From: Anaerolineales bacterium UBA6055
Lineage (GTDB): Bacteria; Chloroflexota; Anaerolineae; Aggregatilineales; Phototrophicaceae
Assembly (NCBI GenBank): GCA_002428985.1
Contig: DIYL01000037.1
Span: forward strand, 1 to 64,000
Length of the DNA: 64,000 nucleotides
Direction of reading: 5' to 3'
Each line of letters opens with the position of its first letter. Position 1 is the first letter of the stretch. Shown piece after piece: positions 1 through 8,195 of this stretch. The notes beneath the pieces were generated by a model. It searched no databases. It was not told the DNA's origin and saw only the letters and a program-made list of their open reading frames with translations. The position numbers and the translations under genes were made by a program.

Positions 1-459
1 ATCATCAACTTTACATTGACCCAAAACAATTCCGTTCGTACTTGCCCATGCGCTGACCATATGAATCGCATCTTTACCTATACTTTTGTCATAACTCCGT
101 CTGGCTGTCTTCCCGTCTATCGCAATCACTTGACCTGTTGTCAAACTGAATATTGCTTCCACCCAACGGCTAAACCCAGATTGGAAGGCTTCGCTATCTA
201 AACAGGAGAACACATCACCAAATGTATCATGTGATGGAATACCATTGTTTAAGTCCAAGTAGTCAGTAAGCCAACTCTCTTTGGCTTTTCCATAGATTTC
301 AATACCCACCCAGCTATCTGCTCCACTGATCACACCACAGATAGCAATGATTATGATATCAATCAATTTATGGTCACAGCGACCTGTTACTCTTGGGTCA
401 GGCAAGTCCTCAAAACATTGACGAATACTATTCTTCAGGTGGTCAGACATGAAGCGCAT
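1..459 (-). CDS. ISAs1-family transposase, N-terminal part (runs off the left edge)
   Basis: Reading the minus strand from ATG at 459 gives 153 open codons to the window edge. The protein shows the H-repeat/ISAs1 layout: an early FEDLPDPR segment, then a hydrophobic stretch ending in GADSW, then IPSHDTF, and the IDGKTAR motif near residue 115, whose Asp is the first residue of the DDE catalytic triad. The frame is unbroken here, so the copy may be intact, but the remaining two catalytic residues lie outside the window. Family assignment rests on these motifs. Function would be cut-and-paste or copy transposition of its own IS element. Confidence 0.9.
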   Translation of the reverse strand, partial: MRFMSDHLKNSIRQCFEDLPDPRVTGRCDHKLIDIIIIAICGVISGADSWVGIEIYGKAKESWLTDYLDLNNGIPSHDTFGDVFSCLDSEAFQSGFSRWVEAIFSLTTGQVIAIDGKTARRSYDKSIGKDAIHMVSAWASTNGIVLGQCKVDD

Positions 460-511
460 ACCTTTTTGGTACTCATTATCCCATATTCGTTATTTTGAAG
501 CGATTACCCTG
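1..511 (-). mobile_element. Right-hand part of an ISAs1-type insertion sequence
   Basis: The transposase at 1-459 is preceded by about 50 bp without a gene, in which the minus strand reads CAGGGTAATCGC from 511 downwards. ISAs1 elements typically end in inverted repeats beginning CAGGG, so 511 is the likely outer end. The other end and the target duplication cannot be seen, so the boundary is an inference. Confidence 0.5.
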
Positions 512-528
512 ATCTAGTGATGTCATAA

Positions 529-558
529 TTGGCAGTCATAAATCAAGGGTGCTATACT
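529..558 (+). promoter_or_regulatory. Promoter of murF-alr fusion, probably giving a leaderless transcript
   Basis: TTGGCA at 529-534 and TATACT at 553-558, spaced 18 bp, form a good sigma-70 type promoter. The ATG at 566 lies only 7 bp after the -10 box, about where transcription should start, and there is no purine-rich ribosome binding site before it. Confidence 0.6.
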
Positions 559-565
559 CGTTTGT

Positions 566-3112
566 ATGATAAGCCTAACAGACATACTCAAAGCCTCTAA
601 TGGACAACTTTTTGGTGAATCTGTCAGTCATTTGTTTACAGATTTCTGTTTTGATTCGCGTGAAGCGAAAGATTCTGAATTGTTTATTGCAATGCGTACC
701 GACCAAGGTGACACACATGCGTATATTGCAGAAGCGGTCAAAAATGGGGTTGGTGGCGTATTATGCACAAATCCGCCAGATGTAGATACTAGTAACGTGA
801 CAGTGATTGTGGTTAAAGATCCAATTGACGCATTGATGAAGTGGACGCGCATGATGCTGGATCGTATTTCCACTAAAGTTGTCGCTGTTACTGGATCATC
901 CGCACGTTCTACAACTGCGGAAGCTATTCGTCATGTATTAGATAATTCAAAATCAGTGCATTTTCGAGATGTTGATGTGTCGGGGCGTTTAGGTATTGCT
1001 ATTGGGTTGGCTCAAGTTTTACCCACTCATGATGTGGTTGTTTTGAAATATGGCACAACATATCCTGGCGAAATGGCTGAGATGGTCAGCATGGCACAAC
1101 CGGATGTTGTTGTTGTCACACATGTGGACTGTAACCACACGGATGAGTTTGAAAATTGCGAGCAACTTATCGCGGAGTTCCGTGTCATTGTCGAGAGTCT
1201 GTCGGCTGACGGGTCATTAATTATCAATCATGATGATGCTAATGCTCGGAATTTATCCTCCGCCTCCAAAGCGAAAGTTGTATCGGTCGGGATCGATGCA
1301 TTTGGTGCCGATTATATGGCTTTTAATGTTGTTGTGGGTTCAAATGGGACAGGCTTTGACCTGAAAGTGAATAGTGAACGTCGTGTCGGACGCTGGACAC
1401 CTTTGCTTAGTAAGTTTCATCTATATTGTATTCTGTATGCGTTAGCTGCTGGGCAACAAATGGATGTTTCGACGGATGATGCACTGAACCGTTTGAAACG
1501 AATGAAACCGTTACCAGGGCGATTGAATCCATTTACTGGATTAAATGGTAGTCTACTAGTGGATGATACATTTGGTGCGAATCCATTATCGATGCAAGCT
1601 GCGATTGAGTGGGTCAATGCTATCAAATATAGTGAACAACGTACAATTCTTGTTGTTGGTGATATGGATGATTTGGGGTCAAATAATCAACAGGGGCATC
1701 GCTTAGTTGGTCACAAAGTTACGAATGATATCGACTACCTCATTACAAAAGGGTTGAATGCTGCGTTAATTGGGCGATCGGCAATTGATAATGGGATGGA
1801 CGCGAACCGTGTGAAGATGACATATAGTGTGCAAGATGTTATCTACGAACTCAAGAATCTTAATCTCACGGCGGTTGATGTTGTTGTGGTTAAGGGTGGT
1901 GGTCAGTCAGATATGGCACTGGTCACACGCACACTCATGGAAAATGATGCAAACGAAGGTGATCTTGTTCGACAAACACAGATTGCCCAAGTTGTTAGTG
2001 CTGTCTCACAGTCGCTCGTACCAAGCCGTGTCGAAATCGATACCGAAGCACTGACATCGAATATTAAGTTAATTAAACAGCGAATTGGTGATGATGTGGA
2101 GCTGATGGCAGTTGTCAAAGCAAATGCTTATGGACATGGTGCCGTAACGGTTGCACGGACAGCCTTGCTTAATGGGGCGAGTTTTCTAGCAGTTGCTAAT
2201 ATGTCAGAAGCTATGGCGTTGCGTGATACAGGGATTACAGCGCCAATTTTGGTTTTGAGCTATTTCCCTGCATTCGCAGTGCGTCAAGCCATCCAACAAA
2301 ATATTAGTGTTGTTCTATTTGATCTTGAATTAGCACGTCAATATGAACGGGTTGCCCGTGACACTGGCGGAAAGCTCAAAATACATATCAAGGTCGATAG
2401 TGGAATGGGACGTCTAGGTATTTTGCCTGATCAAGCGGTTACCTTATTCCGCCATCTACATGCGATGCAACATATTGAGATTGAGGGTATTTTTACCCAT
2501 TTTTCTGTTGCTGATGAAGACCCTGAGTATACGGCTGAACAACTTGCGACATTTAAAGATATTATTGCGCCGCTAAGAGCAACAGGTTTCAAATTTAAAT
2601 ATATCCATGCTTCTAATTCACCCGGCATGTTAGGTGATAAAGAAAACCTGTTTAATATTGTGCGCCCCGGGTTATTGTTGTATGGCTTACAACCTTCAGA
2701 TAGTGTGCAACTAAAAGGGCTTCAACCTGTTATGTCTTGGAAGACAGTTGTCGCACAGGTTAAGACACTACCACCTAACTCAACAGTTGGTTATGGAAAT
2801 ACGTACCGGACACGGCGTGAAGAAACGATTGCTATATTACCTATTGGCTATGCAGATGGGTTGCGACGTGCACCAGCAACATGGCGCGAAGTTCTTATTC
2901 GTGGAAAACGTGCACCACTGATTGGGCGCGTCAGTATGGAGAAAACCACGGTTAATGTCAGTAATATTCCTGATGTATCCATTGGAGACGAGGTTGTTTT
3001 AATGGGTCAACAGGGGGATGATGAAATCACAGCTGATGAAATTGCGCGTTGGTTAGGCACAATTAATTATGAAGTTGTAACAAGTATCTTGCCCCGTATT
3101 TCACGGTCATGA
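566..3112 (+). CDS. MurF-like / alanine racemase fusion protein
   Basis: An 848-residue fusion. Residues 1-460 follow the fold order of MurF (UDP-MurNAc-tripeptide:D-Ala-D-Ala ligase): N-terminal DSR segment at 30, P-loop region at 105-117, DDTFGANPLSM in the C-terminal half, GDMDDLG. Residues 480-848 are an alanine racemase, which converts L-Ala to D-Ala, with PLP lysine K518 (VKANAYGHG), catalytic Tyr743 (VGYGNTYR) and the GRVSME signature. Such fusions are known in Bacteroidota. The racemase half looks functional. The MurF half does not: the Walker-A lysine is R114 (GSSARST), the Mg-binding Glu of the ELG motif is K161 (KYGTTYPGE), and the position of the carbamylated Lys is R206. Only the nearby His191 is kept. 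I therefore call it MurF-like and infer that the enzyme acts mainly as Alr. Confidence 0.85.
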   Translation: MISLTDILKASNGQLFGESVSHLFTDFCFDSREAKDSELFIAMRTDQGDTHAYIAEAVKNGVGGVLCTNPPDVDTSNVTVIVVKDPIDALMKWTRMMLDRISTKVVAVTGSSARSTTAEAIRHVLDNSKSVHFRDVDVSGRLGIAIGLAQVLPTHDVVVLKYGTTYPGEMAEMVSMAQPDVVVVTHVDCNHTDEFENCEQLIAEFRVIVESLSADGSLIINHDDANARNLSSASKAKVVSVGIDAFGADYMAFNVVVGSNGTGFDLKVNSERRVGRWTPLLSKFHLYCILYALAAGQQMDVSTDDALNRLKRMKPLPGRLNPFTGLNGSLLVDDTFGANPLSMQAAIEWVNAIKYSEQRTILVVGDMDDLGSNNQQGHRLVGHKVTNDIDYLITKGLNAALIGRSAIDNGMDANRVKMTYSVQDVIYELKNLNLTAVDVVVVKGGGQSDMALVTRTLMENDANEGDLVRQTQIAQVVSAVSQSLVPSRVEIDTEALTSNIKLIKQRIGDDVELMAVVKANAYGHGAVTVARTALLNGASFLAVANMSEAMALRDTGITAPILVLSYFPAFAVRQAIQQNISVVLFDLELARQYERVARDTGGKLKIHIKVDSGMGRLGILPDQAVTLFRHLHAMQHIEIEGIFTHFSVADEDPEYTAEQLATFKDIIAPLRATGFKFKYIHASNSPGMLGDKENLFNIVRPGLLLYGLQPSDSVQLKGLQPVMSWKTVVAQVKTLPPNSTVGYGNTYRTRREETIAILPIGYADGLRRAPATWREVLIRGKRAPLIGRVSMEKTTVNVSNIPDVSIGDEVVLMGQQGDDEITADEIARWLGTINYEVVTSILPRISRS

Positions 3113-3688
3113 TACATCATCAAAGGCAATAGTTTCGTATAGTTCACTTAACACTAGCTGTGCATTGATGGCATCTAGTGGAACAATTACATCTAATCCT
3201 TCGAATTCACGTTTCAACCACCCATTATCTTGACGTGTGTGTAGTGTGATTTTTGGCTTATTTTGCTCAATGATGCAATAAATCTTAAGTGACTCAATTT
3301 TTTGATAGATATTGAGCTTGATGAAATGATCACGCACTTCGCTGGAGTCCGAGACAACTTCTGCAACCATTGTCGGATTAAGCAGATTATTGGGTGAATC
3401 TTCATCAAATCTCGCTTCGCCACAGACTACTGTAAAATCAGGATATAGATATTCATTTTTGCTGACTTGTACACGAATGTCACTGTTGAATCCGCCACAT
3501 TGTTTGTTGCCAATATCCCTAAACATCAATCCTGTTAAATTATAAATGATCTTACTATGTTTGGGTGTTCCACCTGACATAGCATAAATTTGCCCGTCAA
3601 GGTACTCGTATTTTGTTTTTGATGCATTATCGAGGATTAGATAATCTTCTGGTGAAATATAAGATTCAAAATTGCGTTGTGTTGCCAT
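3107..3688 (-). CDS. Uma2 family (DUF820) endonuclease-like protein
   Basis: 193 residues from ATG at 3688 (MATQRNF); an upstream extension of the frame lacks family similarity. The order of motifs, with an early SPEDYL segment, EYLDGQIYAMSGGTPKHS, VYPDFTVVCGEARF-like strand (here YLYPDFTVV) and PTMVAEVVSDS, is that of the Uma2/DUF820 PD-(D/E)XK nuclease-fold proteins, which occur in many copies in Cyanobacteria and Chloroflexota and have no settled function. It overlaps the convergent murF-alr end by 6 bp. Nothing nearby suggests a partner. Confidence 0.85.
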   Translation of the reverse strand: MATQRNFESYISPEDYLILDNASKTKYEYLDGQIYAMSGGTPKHSKIIYNLTGLMFRDIGNKQCGGFNSDIRVQVSKNEYLYPDFTVVCGEARFDEDSPNNLLNPTMVAEVVSDSSEVRDHFIKLNIYQKIESLKIYCIIEQNKPKITLHTRQDNGWLKREFEGLDVIVPLDAINAQLVLSELYETIAFDDVS

Positions 3689-3711
3689 GAGTAAATTACC
3701 CCAATACGTGT

Positions 3712-3741
3712 TGTATGAGAGACGGTTTTGCCTCTCATACA
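3712..3741. repeat. Hairpin between the Uma2 gene and SCO1
   Basis: TGTATGAGAG (3712-3721) pairs exactly with CTCTCATACA (3732-3741) around a 10-nt loop. It lies just past the SCO1 stop on the minus strand, so it may end or stabilise that transcript, but there is no T-run. It is also in the upstream region of the Uma2 gene. Confidence 0.5.
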
Positions 3742-3753
3742 TATAATACACGA

Positions 3754-4455
3754 TTATGCGCTGATGAAAGCTTCTAAATCTTCGACAATGAGGCTTGGCA
3801 TAACACCAAATTGATACCGCATGATCCATTGCCCATCAGGATTGATTAGATAGGATCCGGCAGTGTGGTCAACAAGGTAACCGCCTCTGGATGTACCCTC
3901 ACTCTTTTCGAAGAACAAGCCGTAATCGACCCCAAGTCGTCTTAGATCAGCTTCGTCACCTGTGAGACCAATGAATCCCTCTAAATTGCGCGTTCCAAAA
4001 TATTCTCCAATTGCTTGTGGTGTATCCCGTTGTGGGTCTACACTGACAAAAACAAACTCAACTTCATCGGCTTGATCTTCCAAGGATTCACGAATACGGC
4101 GGAATTCATTGAGTGTCAATGGACACACATCTGGGCAATGTGTATACCCGAAGGTGATGAGGACATATTTACCACGTAGGTCACTGAGGCTTGTTAACTC
4201 GCCATCTTGATTTGTAAGAGTAAAGTCTGGCATATCACGTGGGGGTGAGATCGCGGTTGTACCGTCAAAATTTTCTTCCTCGACAATACTAAAACTTGTG
4301 ATGCTTGTTGGGGTATCGGGTTGTGTCAGTTGACTGTACACAATAAATAAACCAACTCCGATTATACCAACTATTAGCACACCAATAATACCATATAGAG
4401 TTTTTGTTGTTGGATCACGTTGTTGTCTAGTTTCTTCCGTTAAATTCTCTGTCAT
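3754..4455 (-). CDS. SCO1/SenC family copper chaperone for cytochrome oxidase
   Basis: 233 residues from ATG at 4455, chosen because AGGA lies 9 bp upstream; the open frame extends further but without similarity. A membrane anchor (about residues 21-41) is followed by a thioredoxin fold with the copper-binding pair in CPDVCP (C107, C111) and the distal His197 in DHTAG. SCO proteins deliver or reduce copper for the CuA site of cytochrome oxidase on the outer face of the membrane. It lies downstream of the oxidase genes, fitting assembly of the CuA subunit encoded at 6712-7266. A terminator lies between it and the upstream gene, so it may have its own promoter. Confidence 0.93.
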   Translation of the reverse strand: MTENLTEETRQQRDPTTKTLYGIIGVLIVGIIGVGLFIVYSQLTQPDTPTSITSFSIVEEENFDGTTAISPPRDMPDFTLTNQDGELTSLSDLRGKYVLITFGYTHCPDVCPLTLNEFRRIRESLEDQADEVEFVFVSVDPQRDTPQAIGEYFGTRNLEGFIGLTGDEADLRRLGVDYGLFFEKSEGTSRGGYLVDHTAGSYLINPDGQWIMRYQFGVMPSLIVEDLEAFISA

Positions 4456-4528
4456 GTTGAGTGTCCTATTGCTACTGTGTTTGACGGTATTATAACATTG
4501 GGTCGATTTGAACTGTAGAGAAATCGCT

Positions 4529-4558
4529 AAAAAAAGAGCGTAACTTGTTGTCACGCTC
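4529..4558 (-). terminator. Rho-independent terminator of the cytochrome oxidase operon
   Basis: On the minus strand, GAGCGT and ACGCTC (4553-4558 and 4536-4541) form a stem followed directly by seven T (4535-4529). It lies 9 bp after the stop of the 103-residue membrane protein gene and before SCO1. Confidence 0.75.
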
Positions 4559-4566
4559 CCTGTCAT

Positions 4567-4878
4567 TTACACATTGTTTTTCTGTCTGCGTATTAACCAG
4601 ATATGCCAGCCTGTTAATCCTATCCCTGCGCCGAATGCTAAGGTCGTTAAAGTCAGCATAAGGGGAAGGGCTGGTCCATCTTGTGATGGTGCGCCACAGA
4701 TAAATGCCCAGACAAGTTCAGGTGCTTTGGCTAACGTCGATAGGTCTTCCATTAGCGCAAAACTAAACAAAAAGAGCATGGCACTGGTTGTGAACAACAT
4801 CACGATTGCAAGTAGGCGGATAAGTTCTGGTTCGAACTCATTGCTTGTATCTGTTGTTTGTTGGGTGATTTCTGCCAT
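4567..4878 (-). CDS. Small two-helix membrane protein of the oxidase operon
   Basis: 103 residues. An acidic, Thr-rich N-terminus is followed by a membrane helix (about 22-42), a short loop with PELVWAFICGAPSQDGPALP, and a second helix (about 71-92) ending in a positively charged tail RRQKNN. I do not recognise a family. Its place as last gene of the cytochrome c-IIa-II-I cluster, just before the terminator, suggests a small accessory or structural oxidase subunit. That is inference from position only. Confidence 0.75.
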   Translation of the reverse strand: MAEITQQTTDTSNEFEPELIRLLAIVMLFTTSAMLFLFSFALMEDLSTLAKAPELVWAFICGAPSQDGPALPLMLTLTTLAFGAGIGLTGWHIWLIRRQKNNV

Positions 4879-4931
4879 TAGATACCTTCCGATACAATTT
4901 GACGATGCGTCAATTCCTCTAATGTCTCAAT

Positions 4932-4955
4932 AGGGCGTAGTCGCAACTACGCCCT
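4932..4955 (-). repeat. Perfect hairpin after the subunit I gene
   Basis: AGGGCGTAGT (4932-4941) and ACTACGCCCT (4946-4955) form a 10-bp stem with a 4-nt loop in the gap between subunit I and the 103-residue gene. No T-run follows on the minus strand, so it more likely protects the upstream mRNA or attenuates than fully terminates. Confidence 0.6.
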
Positions 4956-4974
4956 GATTGTATTAGATGTCAGA

Positions 4975-6705
4975 TTAAGGAGAGACTCCCGGTGGTAAGC
5001 CGACTGCCCAGAAACCATTTTGCCAATCAAGTGCGTTTAGCAAGACAGGACCCCACATAATGACACAGGCAATAATAATGACTGCCAACCATAATCCCCA
5101 TTTTTCGAAGATTGCAGGTAGGATTTCATCTTCTGGTGCGGATGTCTCGATCGGTGCCTCAATTTCGGCTGGGTTTTCAATTTTCTTACCAGCAAATATG
5201 GTGCCGATAACGACGACGTAGAGTAGTACTGAGCTTACTAGTAAGAGGAAACCTGCAAATGCACTGATGTTGAGCCATGGAATCCATTCAGGCAGGATCA
5301 AGTGGCCTGCGCCACCGAGATCACTACGGCGGACTGCACCAAGAACACCAGCACGACCCATTGCTGCACCGAATAGTAACATACCGAATAACCAGAGGTA
5401 TGCATGTGCTAGTGCAAGCTTTTTACCCCACAGTTCGCGTCCTGTTAGGACAGGCAAGAGCCAGAACAAAATACCAATATATGTCATGAAGACAGCACCT
5501 GCGATTGTCATATGGAAGTGACCAACAACCCATGTGGTATTGTGCAACGCAATATTGAGGGTGAAGGATGCATTCATAACCCCAGTGACACCACCAGCCA
5601 AGAAGAGAAGCATACCACCAAGTTGTGATACAACAACTGGATCATCCCATGGCAGATAGGCGAAGAAATCGAGACCGAATGCCGCACCTTTACTACCGCG
5701 TTTACGTCCACCACGTTCTAACGTAGCTGCGAGGTTAAATGCTGTCAAGAAACTTGGAACTGCAACCACAAATGTTAATGCAGAGTGGAATGCTTTAGCG
5801 AGAACACTAATGCCGGGATCTACAAACAAGTGGTGAACACCGATTGGAATTGAGAAGATCATCAACATCAGGAAAGCAACCCGTGCCATACTATCACTAA
5901 ATAGTTTTACACCGAGTTGTTTTGGAAGCATCGTGTACCAACTGGTATATGCTGGAATCAGCCAGAAGTAAACCAGTGGGTGACCAAAGAACCAGAAGAA
6001 AATACGGCTCACTTGGACATCAGTTGTTTCGATGATACCTAAAGACATTGGGAGTAGCATTGTCAAAACTTCAATAGCAACACCGAGAGATGCAACATTC
6101 CACATAACAAAGTTAGCGAGTGTCGCAAATACGGCCAGTGGGACAGGTTTTTTGTTTTCATCTTTCCAGTCATAGTAGGTCATGAAGATATTAAATGATG
6201 CGATCCATGTACCGACAATGACGAGAGTCAAACCTAGATAGAATGTCCAGTGTGCGAGCATAGGTGCGTAGAATGTGAACAATACGTTAGCTTGTTCAGT
6301 GATGATCGCGTATGCTGCTAGCAATAGACCAACTGCCATCAAGACAAATGTCCACCATGCGAGCATTGGGTATTTCAGCTTACGCTCCAACGACCGTTCG
6401 GTTACAAAGTAGCTGATACCAACAATGAAGAATGTTGTGAAGACGAGCGCATTTAGAACACCATGTAGCGTCAACGCTTGATAGTAGTAACTAAATACGG
6501 GCATACCGATGGCTTGCCCACCGAGTAAATCGGTAACACCAGGTGCGCGACGGAATGCTTGGAACGGTCCCATCAGCAAACCTAGTGCGAGGGCAAACAT
6601 CGCAACGAAGATATGTGAGCCGATGAGAACTTTCTCACTGGTTAGAATCTCTGACCAGTTGCGCCCCTCAGCAGGGGTTTGGGAAGGTGTGTTAACTGCT
6701 TGCAT
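4975..6705 (-). CDS. cbaA: ba3-type (type B) cytochrome c oxidase subunit I
   Basis: 576 residues with about 13 membrane helices. Haem-copper oxidase ligands are all present: H81 (HGVLNA) and H398 for the low-spin haem, H396 for the high-spin haem (GHFHMT), and H242, H291 and H292 for CuB, with the cross-linking Tyr246 in GHPLVYFW. The HPLVY form and the lack of the type-A glutamate helix motif place it with B-family oxidases such as Thermus ba3. The enzyme reduces oxygen to water with electrons from cytochrome c and pumps protons. The start lies 7 bp after the subunit II stop, as expected for one operon. Confidence 0.95.
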   Translation of the reverse strand: MQAVNTPSQTPAEGRNWSEILTSEKVLIGSHIFVAMFALALGLLMGPFQAFRRAPGVTDLLGGQAIGMPVFSYYYQALTLHGVLNALVFTTFFIVGISYFVTERSLERKLKYPMLAWWTFVLMAVGLLLAAYAIITEQANVLFTFYAPMLAHWTFYLGLTLVIVGTWIASFNIFMTYYDWKDENKKPVPLAVFATLANFVMWNVASLGVAIEVLTMLLPMSLGIIETTDVQVSRIFFWFFGHPLVYFWLIPAYTSWYTMLPKQLGVKLFSDSMARVAFLMLMIFSIPIGVHHLFVDPGISVLAKAFHSALTFVVAVPSFLTAFNLAATLERGGRKRGSKGAAFGLDFFAYLPWDDPVVVSQLGGMLLFLAGGVTGVMNASFTLNIALHNTTWVVGHFHMTIAGAVFMTYIGILFWLLPVLTGRELWGKKLALAHAYLWLFGMLLFGAAMGRAGVLGAVRRSDLGGAGHLILPEWIPWLNISAFAGFLLLVSSVLLYVVVIGTIFAGKKIENPAEIEAPIETSAPEDEILPAIFEKWGLWLAVIIIACVIMWGPVLLNALDWQNGFWAVGLPPGVSP

Positions 6706-6711
6706 AGTCGC

Positions 6712-7266
6712 TTACTCCTGATTCATGGCGGCTTCTTCCCCGCCCTCTGCTGGGTCTACAATAATGGTCATCCACATACCTTGATGCTGACGACCGCAGT
6801 ATTCATGACAAATAATCTTGAACTCACCGGGTTCGTTAAACGTGGTGGTTGCTTGCGAAATTTGCCCTGGAAGTAATTGGAAGTTGATGTTGTGTTCGGT
6901 GATGATAAGCCCGTGCTGAATATCGGTACTCGAAACAACAAATGTAACAGGCTCACCCTGTGGAACATGAATTATCTCTTTACCTTGATCATCATATTCT
7001 GTACCACCTGCATCAAACAGCCAGCGTTGAGCGATCATAACAACTTTGGTGTAAGTCGAACCGTCTTCACGGGTGACTTCATGTACACCCGTGCCGAGTG
7101 TCGCGAAATCTCCGAATTGATCGAGGTTCCGTGGGTCGACGATACCTGTTGGATCATCGAGACGGATTCCGTATACAACTGCGCCTGTCACGAGTGCTGC
7201 AAAGAAGATAGACAGGGTGATGGTAACGGCGATAAGCCAATATTTCTCATAACGATCGACGTGCAT
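6712..7266 (-). CDS. cbaB: Cytochrome c oxidase subunit II (CuA subunit, ba3 type)
   Basis: 184 residues from ATG at 7266, preceded by GGAGG; the ATG overlaps the previous gene's stop (TAATG). One N-terminal membrane anchor (about 10-34) carries an outer cupredoxin domain. The complete CuA set is visible: H118, C153, E155, C157, H161 and M164 in CHEYCG..HQGM. A single anchor and short length are typical of ba3 rather than aa3 enzymes. It accepts electrons from cytochrome c, most likely the lipoprotein encoded at 7511-7972. Confidence 0.95.
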   Translation of the reverse strand: MHVDRYEKYWLIAVTITLSIFFAALVTGAVVYGIRLDDPTGIVDPRNLDQFGDFATLGTGVHEVTREDGSTYTKVVMIAQRWLFDAGGTEYDDQGKEIIHVPQGEPVTFVVSSTDIQHGLIITEHNINFQLLPGQISQATTTFNEPGEFKIICHEYCGRQHQGMWMTIIVDPAEGGEEAAMNQE

Positions 7267-7478
7267 TATTGACCTCCTCGGGCGATAACTTCTGACCAAA
7301 TCATGAAGAAGTAGAACGCATAGCCAAGAATCATCAATACGCCAAATGCGATTGCGCCTCGTGGCACGACATAACCGGAATCATGATCTGAACTACCGAC
7401 TACGACATCTGTTGTGGTTTCAGGTGTTACGACGTTACCTTCAATAACATCAGATTGCTCTATGGATTGTTCTGCCAT
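7266..7478 (-). CDS. cbaD: Cytochrome oxidase subunit IIa (single-helix subunit)
   Basis: 70 residues: a poorly conserved acidic N-terminus, then PRGAIAFGVLMILGY-type helix at about 39-61 ending in WSEVIARGG. The pattern of PxG, one helix, then W and a C-terminal ARG matches subunit IIa of ba3 oxidases, which replaces the missing second helix of subunit II. Translationally coupled to subunit II by the TAATG overlap. Confidence 0.8.
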   Translation of the reverse strand: MAEQSIEQSDVIEGNVVTPETTTDVVVGSSDHDSGYVVPRGAIAFGVLMILGYAFYFFMIWSEVIARGGQ

Positions 7479-7510
7479 TATGAATAAATCCCTTCTCTAT
7501 ACTTAACTAA

Positions 7511-7972
7511 CTACTGTAACGTCATCAAATAAGCGACTAAAGCATCCAATTCTTCTTCCGTGAAGATGTCGCCGTAAGTCTGTGGCATCAGATTTGCGGT
7601 GTAGTCTTCAACGATGTAATCGTTAGGATTGACAATAGATGCATGAACATAGTCTTCTGCTGATACGCCATCGATGAGCCCTTCACTTCTGTCGCTAACG
7701 TTCAACAAACCAGGTCCAATTTTCATGCCTTCCTGATCAACAAAGTGACAGGTTTCGCAGGCAAAACCGACTTCAGCATAAAAGGTGTTGAACAAAACCT
7801 CACCATCAGCGGCGAGTGCGACGAGTTGTGCTTGTGCAGCATCAGCAGCGGATACAGCTTGTGTGGGTGTGGGTTGAAATACTGACGAAGTAGGTGTAGG
7901 CGCATCAATATTACGGCGACCACAGCCAGCAACAGCCAGCATAACCACGATTAGAACAATAATCTTTTTCAT
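7511..7972 (-). CDS. Lipoprotein monohaem cytochrome c, likely electron donor to the ba3 oxidase
   Basis: 153 residues. A signal peptide ends in the lipobox AVAGC, so the protein should be lipid-anchored on the outer face; a Thr/Pro-rich linker follows. One haem-binding CETCH lies near residue 75 and the probable Met ligand is in LMPQTYGD near the C-terminus. First gene of the oxidase operon, 32 bp before subunit IIa. It is a clear paralogue of the cytochrome at 35191-35790: both share the FACxTCH and SIVNPNDYIVE segments. Confidence 0.9.
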   Translation of the reverse strand: MKKIIVLIVVMLAVAGCGRRNIDAPTPTSSVFQPTPTQAVSAADAAQAQLVALAADGEVLFNTFYAEVGFACETCHFVDQEGMKIGPGLLNVSDRSEGLIDGVSAEDYVHASIVNPNDYIVEDYTANLMPQTYGDIFTEEELDALVAYLMTLQ

Positions 7973-8061
7973 AGAGTAGCCCCTTGGTTACACTAATCAT
8001 TGGTTAATCTTTGGACTGTTGTTAGTTTAAAATAATATGTTCGTTCGTATCAGAATAGAAT

Positions 8062-8100
8062 GTCACGTTCGTCATGTGACACTTGTCATGTGTGTGACAA
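8062..8100. promoter_or_regulatory. Repeated GTCATGTG/GTGACA motifs between oxidase operon and gcvH
   Basis: GTCATGTG occurs twice 14 bp apart (8072 and 8086). TGTCAC at 8062-8067 is inverted against GTGACA at 8077-8082 and 8095-8100. TGTGA-N6-TCATG at 8076-8091 is close to the CRP/FNR consensus TGTGA-N6-TCACA. It lies in the divergent region upstream of both the oxidase operon and the gcvH promoter, so it could be an operator for either. Binding protein unknown. Confidence 0.4.
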
Positions 8101-8143
8101 AAAGCACAAGCCAACCTTATTAGATTTGGGTGAAGTTCACACA

Positions 8144-8172
8144 TTGCGATTCATTCTCAGAGGCGGTACAAT
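8144..8172 (+). promoter_or_regulatory. Promoter of the glycine riboswitch-gcvH transcript
   Basis: TTGCGA (8144-8149) and TACAAT (8167-8172) with a 17-bp spacer, placed about 25 bp before the riboswitch aptamer. Confidence 0.65.
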
Positions 8173-8195
8173 TATTCTACAGGCATTCCCTACAG

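Noticed and set aside
566..3112. MurF-Alr fusion as an assembly artefact
   Set aside because: The same fusion order is known from Bacteroidota, and the joining region is continuous and coding-like.
4456..4566. Longer N-terminus for SCO1
   Set aside because: The region contains the terminator of the upstream gene and lacks similarity; the start at 4455 has a good ribosome binding site.
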